DNA of 48,547 bases, taken from contig NZ_SJPA01000010.1 of NCBI RefSeq assembly GCF_004332115.1, positions 1-48,547 of the forward strand. Direction: 5' to 3'. The DNA is from Chlorobium sp. N1. GTDB taxonomy: Bacteria > Bacteroidota > Chlorobiia > Chlorobiales > Chlorobiaceae. Made by a program: the position numbers and the translations under genes. Under the pieces are notes generated by a model. It ran no database searches, had not been told where the DNA came from, and was given only the letters and a program-made list of their open reading frames with translations. This document shows, piece after piece, positions 8,622 to 17,100 of the stretch. The number at the start of each line of letters is the position of its first letter. The stretch's first letter is position 1.

Positions 8622-9737
8622 TTAATTCTCACAGGCCATTGTCAACTCATAGCCGTTCGCCCTCAACAGCGCATGGCGCTTTGCCTGGTCAAGATCATGC
8701 GCCACCATCTCCTCGACCATCTCGTCCAGCGCAACCTCCGGGATCCAGCCGAGCTCGTCCTTGGCCTTCGCCGGATCACCCAGCAGGGTTTCGACCTCGG
8801 AGGGACGGAAATAGCGCGGATCGATGCGAACCACAACCGACCCGACACCCGGCCCGGAACCCTGCTCGCCAGTCGAAGCAACGACGCCGACCTCTTCTTT
8901 CCCCTTCCCTTCCCACCGAATCGCAATACCCAGCCTTGCAGCCGCCTTCTCGATGAACTCCCGCACGCTGTACTGCACCCCGGTGGCGATCACATAATCC
9001 CTCGCCTCCTCCTGCTGCAGCATCATCCACTGCATCCTGACGTAGTCCTTCGCGTGCCCCCAGTCGCGTTTGGCGTCGAGGTTGCCCATGTAGAGACACT
9101 CTTCGAGTCCTTGGCTGATGTTGGCAAGCGCCCGGGTGATCTTGCGCGTGACGAACGTCTCTCCCCTGCGGGGGGATTCGTGGTTGAAGAGAATGCCGTT
9201 GCAGGCGTACATCCCGTAGGCCTCCCGGTAGTTCACCGTGATCCAGTAGGCGTAGAGCTTGGCCACGGCGTACGGGCTCCTCGGATAGAACGGGGTGGTC
9301 TCCCTCTGGGGGATCTCCTGCACGAGCCCGTAGAGCTCGCTGGTGCTTGCCTGATAGAACCGGCATGTCTTTTCAAGCCCCAGGAACCGTATCGCCTCCA
9401 GCAGGCGGAGCGTGCCGAGGGCATCGACGTCCGCCGTATACTCCGGCGACTCGAAACTCACAGCAACATGGCTCTGGGCGGCGAGGTTGTAGACCTCGTC
9501 CGGCCTGATCTCGGCGATGAGGCGGGTAAGGTTGCTGCTGTCCGAGAGGTCGCCGTAATGCAGGTGCAGGTTCGTCTTGCTGGTGTGCGGATCCTGGTAG
9601 AGGTGGTCGATACGCTCGGTGTTGAAGGACGAGGAGCGACGTTTGATGCCGTGCACCTCGTAGCCCTTTTCAAGCAGGAGTTCAGCAAGGTACGATCCGT
9701 CCTGGCCGGTGATGCCGGTGATGAGTGCTTTCTTCAT
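8622..9737 (-). CDS. gmd: GDP-mannose 4,6-dehydratase
   Basis: 371 residues, full length. Short-chain dehydrogenase/reductase fold with the NADP-binding [15 protein letters not shown] at the N-terminus and the catalytic YxxxK in [12 protein letters not shown] at about 150-160. Other Gmd landmarks are the [15 protein letters not shown] loop, [18 protein letters not shown], and [13 protein letters not shown]. It converts GDP-D-mannose to GDP-4-keto-6-deoxymannose in the cytoplasm, the first step to GDP-L-fucose. The next enzyme, fcl, is directly upstream and its stop overlaps the gmd start by 4 bases (ATGA), so both are co-translated. The gene belongs to the GC-rich, probably ancestral part of the locus. 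Confidence 0.97.
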   Translation of the reverse strand: MKKALITGITGQDGSYLAELLLEKGYEVHGIKRRSSSFNTERIDHLYQDPHTSKTNLHLHYGDLSDSSNLTRLIAEIRPDEVYNLAAQSHVAVSFESPEYTADVDALGTLRLLEAIRFLGLEKTCRFYQASTSELYGLVQEIPQRETTPFYPRSPYAVAKLYAYWITVNYREAYGMYACNGILFNHESPRRGETFVTRKITRALANISQGLEECLYMGNLDAKRDWGHAKDYVRMQWMMLQQEEARDYVIATGVQYSVREFIEKAAARLGIAIRWEGKGKEEVGVVASTGEQGSGPGVGSVVVRIDPRYFRPSEVETLLGDPAKAKDELGWIPEVALDEMVEEMVAHDLDQAKRHALLRANGYELTMACEN

Positions 9738-10726
9738 GTATGCGTATAATTCTTGACGAAATCATCGTAAGCGACCCGCAGGCCGTCCCTGAGCGTAATC
9801 TCAGGCGTCCAGCCGAGCCCCTTGAGCCGTGAACTGTCCATGAGCTTCCTCGGCGTGCCGTCGGGTTTCGTGATATCGAACGTGATCTCCCCCTCATAAC
9901 CAACCACGTCGGCTATGGTTTCGGCCAACTCCCTGATGGTAAGATCTGAACCGCAACCAACATTGATGTGACTCAGCATCGGGCTTGTCTGCGCTTCATA
10001 CACCGCCCTGTCGAGATTCATCACATGCACCGATGCCGCGGCCATGTCATCCACATAGAGAAACTCCCTCCTCGGCTTGCCGCTCCCCCATATCACCACG
10101 CTCCCATCACCCTTCACCCTCGCCTCATGGAACCGCCTGACAAGCGCCGGGATCACATGGCTGTTCTCGGGATGGTAGTTGTCGCCGGGACCGTAGAGGT
10201 TCGTCGGCATCACGCTGCGGTAGTCGGTGCCGTACTGGCGGTTGTAGCTCTCGCACAGCTTGATGCCGGCGATCTTCGCTATGGCGTAGGGTTCGTTCGT
10301 CGGCTCAAGGACGCCGGTCAGCAGCGCATCCTCGCGCATCGGCTGCGAAACCTCCCGCGGATAGATGCAGCTCGACCCCAGGAAGAGCAGCTTCTCCACC
10401 CCGGTGCGATACGCCGCATCGATGACGTTCGCCTCGATCATCAGGTTCCGGTAGATGAACTCGGCCGGGAAGGTGTTGTTGGCGTGGATGCCGCCGACCT
10501 TGGCGGCTGCGAGATAGACCTGGTCGGGTTTTTCCGAGGCAAAGAACTCCCGCACCGCCGCCTGTTCCGTCAGATCAAGCTCAGCATGCGTCCGGGTGAT
10601 GATGCCTGACTCGGGATGACCGGATGCGAGCAGGCGGCGGACGATGGCCGAGCCTACCATGCCCCGGTGGCCTGCGACGTAGATCCTGGGGAAGCTCTTT
10701 GGGAAATCACTCACTGCTGACTGCAT
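9734..10726 (-). CDS. fcl: GDP-L-fucose synthase (3,5-epimerase/4-reductase)
   Basis: 330 residues. NADP-binding motif [16 protein letters not shown] near the N-terminus, catalytic Ser/Tyr/Lys region LGSSCIYP and [11 protein letters not shown], and the family motifs [23 protein letters not shown] and [15 protein letters not shown]. It converts GDP-4-keto-6-deoxymannose to GDP-L-fucose, using the gmd product. Its 3' end overlaps gmd by 4 bases. It also carries the symbol wcaG. The N-terminal extension of about 12 residues ([12 protein letters not shown]) is slightly longer than typical, so a later start is possible. A 14-bp tandem repeat lies just upstream, between this gene and the Wzc-like kinase. 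Confidence 0.96.
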   Translation of the reverse strand: MQSAVSDFPKSFPRIYVAGHRGMVGSAIVRRLLASGHPESGIITRTHAELDLTEQAAVREFFASEKPDQVYLAAAKVGGIHANNTFPAEFIYRNLMIEANVIDAAYRTGVEKLLFLGSSCIYPREVSQPMREDALLTGVLEPTNEPYAIAKIAGIKLCESYNRQYGTDYRSVMPTNLYGPGDNYHPENSHVIPALVRRFHEARVKGDGSVVIWGSGKPRREFLYVDDMAAASVHVMNLDRAVYEAQTSPMLSHINVGCGSDLTIRELAETIADVVGYEGEITFDITKPDGTPRKLMDSSRLKGLGWTPEITLRDGLRVAYDDFVKNYTHT

Positions 10727-10755
10727 AAAACGTTTTCTGTTCGACAGATGTATTC

Positions 10756-10839
10756 TTCAAGATCTACTCTTCAAGATCTACTCTTCAAGATCTACTCTTC
10801 AAGATGTGCTCGTCAAGATGTGCTCGTCAAGATCTACTC
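10756..10839. repeat. 14-bp tandem repeat, six copies
   Basis: Six head-to-tail copies of a 14-base unit, TTCAAGATCTACTC, starting at 10756, 10770, 10784, 10798, 10812 and 10826. The first three are identical; the fourth and fifth carry GTG in place of CTA. Each unmutated unit contains the palindrome AGATCT. The array fills the gap between the kinase stop and the fcl start, so it lies within the transcribed operon leader of fcl. Confidence 0.95.
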
Positions 10840-10858
10840 GCCACCAAACCTGCGCCCG

Positions 10859-13318
10859 CTACCCCGCCCGCTCTTCCTCAGGCGCTTCGAGATACGAGGT
10901 ATAGCTGCTCCGGCGGTAGCCGTAGTAGCCCTTGTAGCCGTACCGGCCGTAGTAGCGCCCGAAACCGCTCGTCCCTATCGGGTCGACCGGACCGATGACG
11001 GCCACGCCGAGCAGGTTCTTCTTGAAGTACTCGATCTTCTGGACCTCCCTCAGGAGGTTCTTGTTGGTGAGCCCCACCCGCACGACCATGATGATGCCGT
11101 CGACCGCCTGGGAGATGAGCGCCGCATCGCTGAGCAGGAGCACCGGAGGCGAATCGAGCAGGACATAGTCCCACTCCTTTTCGAGCTCCCCGACCAGCTC
11201 GGTCATCCGGTTCGAACCCAAAAGCTCGTTCGGATTCGGCGCCGCGCTGCCGGCCGCCAGAAGGAAGAGGTTCTCATGCAGGGTGGTCGGCTGGATCAGC
11301 GAGTGCACGTCGCCCTGCACGCCGGCCAGGTAGTCGACGAGACCGGGCGACTTGTTGCTATTGACCAGCCGGTGCTGGTTCGGACGGCGAAGGTCGCAGT
11401 CGACGACGAGCACCCGCTTGCCGGTGAGGGCGAAGGCGGTGGCCAGGTTGACGCAGACGGTCGACTTGCCCTCACTGACCTCCGTACCGGTGATGAGCAG
11501 GCTCTTGATGTTCCGATCGGCCTGCGAAAAGACCACGTTCGTACGCAGTTCCCGGAAAGACTCGGCAAGCTGCGAAGCAAGCCGGTCGACGATGAGGAGC
11601 GGCTTGCGGCCGGAACCGTCGGGAAGCGGCTTGCCGAGACTGCTTTTACCTTTCGACCCGCCGGACGAGCGCCTCTCCGCCTTCGCAGCGCCGCCGAGCG
11701 GCAGCGGCAACGCGGGCAGGCGAGCGGCAACGCCCTTGAGAAGAGCCGAAAGACGCTCCCGAAGCCCTCTCTGCTCTGTTTCGCCGACGAAGGGGATGAG
11801 CGCCAGCGGGACGAAGCCGTGATTCTCCAGGAAATGGTCATCCCTCACTGAATGATCAAGCATCTCCTGCACGAAGACCAGAACCCCACCGAGGCCGAGG
11901 CCGAGGATGAGCGCGGCCAGCAGGTTCTTCTTCATATTCGGTGAAACCGGCCCGCCGAGCGGATAGGCCTCGCCGACGATGACCACCTTGCCGACCTCGG
12001 AGGCGATCTGGATGCGCGACTCCTCGAGCTTGCCCTTGAGGAAGGTGTAGGTGTTGGTGAGAACCTCCCGGTCACGCTGGAGACGGGCGAAGGTGAGCTG
12101 CTTGACGGGAAGCTGGTTGAGCTGAGCGTTATAGACCCCCTTCACGCGCTGGTACTCTTCTGCCACGTAGCTGAGCTCGGCCAGGCGGACATCGATCTGG
12201 AGCTGCTCGGAGATGAGGTCGAACTGGTACTGGCGCGCCGCGGAGGAGTAGGCCAATTCGCCGGCCAGGCTGTTGCGCGTCACATCCAGCAGGCGCTGCT
12301 TGAGCAGCTCGAGCTGCTGGCGGCTTTCTGCACTCGGCTCCTTCTCCACCCCGATCAGGGACTTCTCCTCGTTGCGGATGCGCGCCTTCAGCTCGCCGGC
12401 CTGCCGGTCGATGCTCTTCGAGACCTTGGCCATAAAGGCTTTCTCCTCCTCGGAGAGCTTCGTGACGATGAAGTCCCGGCGTTTGCGCAGGATGTTCTGC
12501 TCTGACTTGGCATCGTTGTAGCGGGACTCCGCTTCCACAAGACGGGTAAGAAGGCTCTGGGCGTTGCCGGTGAGCTCGTAGATGTTCTCCCGCTTCATGT
12601 AGGCGGAAAGGCGGGCGTCGACGTCATTGATCTCCGCCTTCTGCTTGTCGAGCTGCTCGGTGACGAACCCCTTCACCTGCATGGCCCGGTCGGCGTTCCA
12701 CTCGATGTCCTTGCGCATATAGGCCTTGCAAAGCGCGTTGGTGAGCAGGGCCGCCTCGTCGGCGTAGGGACTGGCTACCGTCACGTTGAGGATATCGGTC
12801 TCTTTCGCACTCGATATCGCCACCCGGCCCTGGAGCCTCGCCGCAAGGAGCTTGAACATCATTTCACGAGGCATCGACCCGAAATCCACTGGTTCGGACT
12901 TGATTCCGAAGAAGTCTGCCAGAGGCGCCGTATAGGGTCGTTCACCGAAAAGCTCCAGCTTCTGCCGACCGGGCTCGTCGTACAGGTCGCGCACGACCTC
13001 TTCGGCCAGCGGAGCAGACTGCATGAGCACGATGTCATTGCCCAGCGAACCGGATAATGAGATATAGGGGTTGATGCCCCCAATTTTATCGTCGCCGCTT
13101 TTCTTGATGAGCACCATGGCCGGGTAGCGGTACTCAGGGGTCTGGGAGAAATGGAACAGCACCCCTCCCAGCATGACCAGAAGAATCACTAAGCCGATAA
13201 GCCTCTTTTTGACCCAAAAGAGCTGAAGCAACTCCTGAACAGAGACCTGAGGCTCGAAATGACCGGCCGCGGCTTGAGTTATCGACGGCTTGGATTGTGA
13301 TAGGGACGGCTGACTCAT
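10859..13318 (-). CDS. Wzc-like polysaccharide co-polymerase with BY-kinase domain
   Basis: 819 residues. An N-terminal Wzz domain (first membrane helix about residues 39-58), a long periplasmic coiled-coil with the GNVR region, and a second helix at about 461-482. The cytoplasmic BY-kinase has Walker A EVSEGKST near 615, Walker A' VVDCDLRRP near 640 and Walker B VLLDSPP near 719. The C-terminus is a tyrosine cluster ([18 protein letters not shown]), the usual autophosphorylation tail. Such proteins control chain length and export together with a Wza-type outer-membrane protein, here probably the SLBB protein downstream of the initiating transferase. Cycles of tyrosine phosphorylation modulate assembly. 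No separate phosphatase (Wzb) is visible. Confidence 0.92.
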   Translation of the reverse strand: MSQPSLSQSKPSITQAAAGHFEPQVSVQELLQLFWVKKRLIGLVILLVMLGGVLFHFSQTPEYRYPAMVLIKKSGDDKIGGINPYISLSGSLGNDIVLMQSAPLAEEVVRDLYDEPGRQKLELFGERPYTAPLADFFGIKSEPVDFGSMPREMMFKLLAARLQGRVAISSAKETDILNVTVASPYADEAALLTNALCKAYMRKDIEWNADRAMQVKGFVTEQLDKQKAEINDVDARLSAYMKRENIYELTGNAQSLLTRLVEAESRYNDAKSEQNILRKRRDFIVTKLSEEEKAFMAKVSKSIDRQAGELKARIRNEEKSLIGVEKEPSAESRQQLELLKQRLLDVTRNSLAGELAYSSAARQYQFDLISEQLQIDVRLAELSYVAEEYQRVKGVYNAQLNQLPVKQLTFARLQRDREVLTNTYTFLKGKLEESRIQIASEVGKVVIVGEAYPLGGPVSPNMKKNLLAALILGLGLGGVLVFVQEMLDHSVRDDHFLENHGFVPLALIPFVGETEQRGLRERLSALLKGVAARLPALPLPLGGAAKAERRSSGGSKGKSSLGKPLPDGSGRKPLLIVDRLASQLAESFRELRTNVVFSQADRNIKSLLITGTEVSEGKSTVCVNLATAFALTGKRVLVVDCDLRRPNQHRLVNSNKSPGLVDYLAGVQGDVHSLIQPTTLHENLFLLAAGSAAPNPNELLGSNRMTELVGELEKEWDYVLLDSPPVLLLSDAALISQAVDGIIMVVRVGLTNKNLLREVQKIEYFKKNLLGVAVIGPVDPIGTSGFGRYYGRYGYKGYYGYRRSSYTSYLEAPEEERAG

Positions 13319-13467
13319 TTACGGCGTATTGAAGACCATGGACTTACCATGGATTATGATAGACACTATAGACACTAACTATAGACCCGCAGGCGCACTA
13401 CGCCTCGGCACAAATACAAAAGGAAAACTCCGGAACGAAAACCGGCGCAGGAGCTCGCACCCAACTC

Positions 13468-14055
13468 TTAATTGTTGTTATCGATCAAATAAAAGAGCGT
13501 CAACACCGAAACCGCCAGCCCGGTATACTGCGCCACCTGCCCGAACTTGAGCCCGCGGTCCTTCGGGAAGACGACGGTGTCGTTCGGCTTCAGCTGGACG
13601 AAGCCCGAACGCTCACCGGTCTTGAAATACTCCTTGAGATCGACCGTATAGACGACCGGCTCGCCCTTCTCGGGACGGTAGCGCATGACCTTCACCTTCT
13701 TGAGGTTGGCCCGGTCGTTCGGGCCCCCGACCATGGCGAGCACGTTGCCGAGGTCGGCATCCTGGCGCATCACCTGGAACCCCGGCTTCTGGACCTCGCC
13801 GAGCACGTTGACGTACATCAGGATATTGCCGGTGTTGTCGGTGAAATAGGTGTCGAGCGGCACACCGAAACTCGGGGAGCCCGGCTGCTGGGCAGACGGG
13901 TGCACGAACGGGCTGTAGCCGCTGTACGAGCGCGAAGAGGAGGGCGAAGAGAAGGAGGAGCCGCCGGAGAAGGACTCGGCGGAAGCGGCGAGCGGAGCAA
14001 GGAGCATCTGGCCGGCAAGGAGGAGGGCCGAGCCCTTCTTCAGGATCTGGTTCAT
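13468..14055 (-). CDS. SLBB-domain polysaccharide export protein (short, Wza-related)
   Basis: 195 residues from the ATG at 14055, chosen because it yields a clean signal peptide (KK followed by a hydrophobic core ending AASAES). The longer frame to 14094 would put 13 polar residues before it. A low-complexity Ser/Gly/Phe linker follows, then one SLBB beta-grasp domain (LMYVNVLGEVQKPGFQVM ... LGNVLAMVGGP) and LKPNDTVVFPKD. A hydrophobic helix lies near the C-terminus before DNNN. Full Wza proteins (about 360 aa) carry a poly_export domain and several SLBB domains. This one has a single SLBB and no lipobox Cys, so it is a reduced variant. It sits between the initiating transferase and the Wzc-like kinase, in the usual export-module arrangement. 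Confidence 0.8.
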   Translation of the reverse strand: MNQILKKGSALLLAGQMLLAPLAASAESFSGGSSFSSPSSSRSYSGYSPFVHPSAQQPGSPSFGVPLDTYFTDNTGNILMYVNVLGEVQKPGFQVMRQDADLGNVLAMVGGPNDRANLKKVKVMRYRPEKGEPVVYTVDLKEYFKTGERSGFVQLKPNDTVVFPKDRGLKFGQVAQYTGLAVSVLTLFYLIDNNN

Positions 14056-14190
14056 GGCAATATCGGATCTGGGTTCAGGAAGAGAGAAACGCATTCAGCG
14101 CGCGATACACCGACAGAGAATGCAATAGCAAACTAATATAACGCACCGCCGCGACAGCACACAACGACGAGGACGGAACGGCACCCGGGC

Positions 14191-15315
14191 TCACCGCCCG
14201 GCCGCCGCCCCGGAAGGGCTCTGCACACGGCGCGTCACGACAAAACGGTAGAGCAGGGCGTAGAAGAAAAAAAGCCCGATAAAGAGCAGCCGCAAGAGCG
14301 ACGCGTCGCCATAGAGGAGACAGGCCGCCAGGGCCGGAGCGGCCGCGAACGTCCAGCAGAAGGGAGAGACCAGGCCGTTGGAGAGCCGGGGATCGAGACC
14401 CGAGAAATACCGCTCGACGATATTGAGGTGGATGAGGCTGTGCAGATGCGCCCGGTCCGGTTCCCCCGGACTCATGCGCCGGGAGAGCCGGCGGATCATG
14501 CTGAAGAGGGTTTCGACGACCGGGTAGGCCGCAACGAGCACCGGCGCCCAGACGGAGACCTCCGGGTTGCGCGCCGGCAGCATGACCGAGACCCAGGCCA
14601 GCAGGAACCCGACCAGATAGGCGCCGCCGTCGCCCATGAAGATCAAGCCGAACGGGAAGTTCAGCAGCAGAAAGCCGAGCAGGACGAGCAGGACGGCGAG
14701 GGCCAGCATGGCGAGCTCCGAATCGCCGACCTGGGCGGCGATGAAGGCCAGCGCCCCGAACCCGATCGCGGCGGAACCGCCGGCCAGGCCGTTGAAGCCG
14801 TCGATGATGTTGAGCGAATTGGCCACGCCGCCGACGGCGAACGCGGTGAAGGCAACGGAAATGACGGGAAGGGAGAGGAGGGGGTCGACGAAGGGAAGGG
14901 CGACATGGTCGAGGCGGTAGCCGGTCAGCAGCCAGGCGAAAAAACCGCTCAGCATGGAAGCCAGGAGGCGCTCGTTGACGCCGACCCGGCCCGTGATGTC
15001 CTCGACGAAACCGGAGACGAACGCCGGAACGGCCGCCACCAGCGTGAGCAAGAAGAGCCGGGACGACCCGGCGGGGACAAGCAGCAGGGCGGCCACGAGC
15101 CCCAGGAGGATCGCCAGGCCGCCGATGCGCGGCGTATCCCCCACGTGGACCTTCTGCACCCCCTCGCTGCTGTCGAACGAATGCCTCCCGTGCAGCCCGG
15201 CGGTGGCGACGAGCAGGAAGGCGACGAACGAGGTCACCGCGAAGGGCACGACGAGCAGCGCGCCGGACGGGAACGGAACAGTCGAGAGGATGGACGAGGG
15301 AATGGGGGCGTGCAT
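14191..15315 (-). CDS. Polyprenyl-phosphate sugar-1-phosphate transferase (MraY/WecA family, GT4)
   Basis: 374 residues with about 10-11 membrane helices. Family catalytic features: acidic pair ED at about 105-106 in FVEDITGRVG, NIIDGFNGLAGG at 169-180, FMGDGG with Asp229, and the cytoplasmic HLH at 290-292. These enzymes transfer HexNAc-1-phosphate (commonly GlcNAc or GalNAc) from a UDP-sugar to undecaprenyl phosphate. It is the first gene of the leftward glycan operon, fitting its role as initiating enzyme. It is distinct from true MraY, which sits in mur operons. The sugar cannot be read from sequence, but with wecE/wecF downstream UDP-GlcNAc is a reasonable guess. Confidence 0.9.
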   Translation of the reverse strand: MHAPIPSSILSTVPFPSGALLVVPFAVTSFVAFLLVATAGLHGRHSFDSSEGVQKVHVGDTPRIGGLAILLGLVAALLLVPAGSSRLFLLTLVAAVPAFVSGFVEDITGRVGVNERLLASMLSGFFAWLLTGYRLDHVALPFVDPLLSLPVISVAFTAFAVGGVANSLNIIDGFNGLAGGSAAIGFGALAFIAAQVGDSELAMLALAVLLVLLGFLLLNFPFGLIFMGDGGAYLVGFLLAWVSVMLPARNPEVSVWAPVLVAAYPVVETLFSMIRRLSRRMSPGEPDRAHLHSLIHLNIVERYFSGLDPRLSNGLVSPFCWTFAAAPALAACLLYGDASLLRLLFIGLFFFYALLYRFVVTRRVQSPSGAAAGR

Positions 15316-15731
15316 GAGGTAACGGGAAAAGGGAAACGGAGCCGGATCGATCCGGCCGGAACGGCTTCGCCGCCTTCAGTCACAGCGGCCGAACCGTTCC
15401 GACTAAAAAAGGCAGATGAGCACATCCCATTGCGGCCTCTTACAACGGCCGCCGACACAGACAAAACACGAACAAAAAACGCGACGAATCCTGCGGAACG
15501 GAGCCGGAACGAAAGCCCTGCAGGCGCAGATATATACAAAATACACATATACCAACCAAACCTGCCGGATCTTTCCAACAGAGCCGAACCGTGCGCTAAT
15601 TTACCTCTTTTCACTTCAAAAACAAAAAAAACGCATCGGCAACCGAGCAGCATCGACCGTGACCGCACAGCCCCGGGATGCTCCCAGGAAAGCTTGCCGT
15701 CACCGTTCACCGAGTGCAACCCCACCCGGCC
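15316..15731. promoter_or_regulatory. Intergenic region upstream of the glycan operon
   Basis: 416 bases between the leftward transferase gene and the thyX remnant, with no credible gene. Long open frames across it are GC-rich shadows. An AT-rich stretch at about 15530-15575 and another at 15595-15640 are the most promoter-like segments for the leftward glycan operon. I could not pick unambiguous -35/-10 boxes. Confidence 0.3.
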
Positions 15732-15862
15732 ATGCAGGGACGCCTCATCTCCCTCCCTCCCTCCCTCCCCGCCCCCCCCTCTCTTCTCCCTCGAAGGAGA
15801 GGAGAGCACACCCGGGGGGGCTCATCGCCTACTGCGCGAGGGTTTCGGGACCGCAACCGGCC
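15732..15862 (+). pseudogene. Decayed copy of the 5' end of thyX
   Basis: From an ATG at 15732 the sequence parallels the intact thyX start at 38259: the same ATGCAGG-ACGCCTCAT opening, the same CCCTCGAAGGA, then 23 identical bases (15821-15843 versus 38331-38353) encoding LIAYCARV, and weaker similarity to about 15862. A pyrimidine-rich CTCC expansion makes it 17 bases longer and breaks the frame. Nothing of the active site (RHK...SQRY) is present. It lies in the same orientation as thyX, 22.5 kb away, with the sensor operon and prophage between the two copies. From 15863 to 16140 I see no gene. Confidence 0.7.
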
Positions 15863-16140
15863 CGGACACCGCCCCGACCCCCGCAGCGCAACCACAATTC
15901 ACACAACCGTAACACACGAAGGGAGGCAGAAAAACGGCGTATCCCTATCTTGACTCCAGCGTACCCCCACCGGCTCGAAGCCGGGGCGATCACGCCAGCG
16001 CCCCTGAAGCGCCCGACACACAACCCGACAGCACCGAAACACACAACCCGATACGCCGCCCGACGCCAACGCCTCAGCCAAACCGCCCCGACCACCACCG
16101 AATCCATCCCCTGAACAACCCCTTAAACCGCCCTCTTCCG

Positions 16141-17100
16141 ATGCCCCCCCGACTCCCGGCCGGACTGCTCCGCTTTATGCCGCTCATCGCCACGATCCTC
16201 TTCCTCGGAGCCTCCACAATCCTCTTCGTCCTGCAGACCGAGCTGGCCCAGGAAGACGCCTCGCGGGAGATCTCGCTCAACCTCGACGACGCGGCCGGAC
16301 GGATCGAACGGAACCGGCGGACCCTCGAGGCCCTCCGGGCCGAATCCGACGAGCAGTCGATCGCCAAGACGCGGGCGTTCGCCTCCGCCATCGCCCTCGA
16401 CCCCACGCTCCTCTCCTCGCCCTCGCGGCTCGAAGCCTACCGGAAGATGCTCAACGTCGACGAACTGCACGTCGCCGACGAGCGCGGGGTGCTCACGGCC
16501 TCGACGAAGCCCGGCTACGTCGGCTACCGCTACGACTCCGACCCGCAGTCGGCCGTCTTCATGCTGGCCGTCGACTACCCCGCATTCGCCCTCGCCCAGC
16601 GCCCCATGCCGAAGGGAATCGACAAGGAGCTCTTCCAGTACACGGGCGTAGCGCGCATCGAGCGGAGGGGGATCGTGCAGACCGGCTACCGGCCCGAGCG
16701 CCTCCAGCGGGCGATGGAGGCCGCCGACATCGCAAAAATCGCGACGGACATGCGCATCGGCAAGAGCGGGGCGCTGCTCGTCGCCGACCTGGACGGAACG
16801 ATCCAGAGCGCCGGCAGCGAAACGCTGCTGGGCAGGCAGATCGCCGAAGCGGGATTCGAACGCCACCGTATCAAGGGCGAAGCGGGCGAGTGCCGCGCAC
16901 GGGTGGAGGGAACGGAGAGCTACTGCAGGTACCGGGTCACCGACGAGTACCTGCTCGTCGGCTGGATTCCCATGGACGAGCTCTACTCGATGCGCAACCG
17001 CTCGATGCTCGCCTTCACCCTGACGGGCCTCTGCGCCCTGATCCTGCCCGCCTTCGCCATGGCCTCCACGAACCGCGGAGGGAGGGGGAAGGAACGGTGA
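16141..17100 (+). CDS. Cache-type extracytoplasmic sensor, membrane-anchored, no output domain
   Basis: 319 residues. One membrane helix at about 12-32, a periplasmic region of about 250 residues, a second helix at about 288-308 and only a short basic tail. The periplasmic part looks like a double-Cache ligand-binding module: LNVDELHVADERGVLTAST in the membrane-distal half, and RIGKSGALLVADLDGTIQSAG in the second half. Cache domains bind small metabolites in chemoreceptors and kinases. Here no kinase, cyclase or methyl-accepting domain follows. The stop overlaps the GTG start of the next gene (GTGA), so the two are co-translated, and both carry Cache-like domains. I infer that it senses a ligand as a partner of that gene's product. 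No strong ribosome site precedes the ATG, so the start is approximate. Confidence 0.7.
   Translation: MPPRLPAGLLRFMPLIATILFLGASTILFVLQTELAQEDASREISLNLDDAAGRIERNRRTLEALRAESDEQSIAKTRAFASAIALDPTLLSSPSRLEAYRKMLNVDELHVADERGVLTASTKPGYVGYRYDSDPQSAVFMLAVDYPAFALAQRPMPKGIDKELFQYTGVARIERRGIVQTGYRPERLQRAMEAADIAKIATDMRIGKSGALLVADLDGTIQSAGSETLLGRQIAEAGFERHRIKGEAGECRARVEGTESYCRYRVTDEYLLVGWIPMDELYSMRNRSMLAFTLTGLCALILPAFAMASTNRGGRGKER

Noticed and set aside
8595-9749. 384-codon plus-strand frame across gmd
   Set aside because: Antisense to a fully recognisable gmd; Pro/Arg/Leu-rich without motifs.
10756-10839. CRISPR-like or iteron origin
   Set aside because: Units are 14 bp without spacers; no replication initiator or DnaA-box cluster is nearby, and it lies inside an operon.
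14428-15912. 494-codon plus-strand frame opposite the MraY/WecA-like gene
   Set aside because: Charged low-complexity translation (Glu/Gln/Gly-rich), antisense to an enzyme with all catalytic residues.
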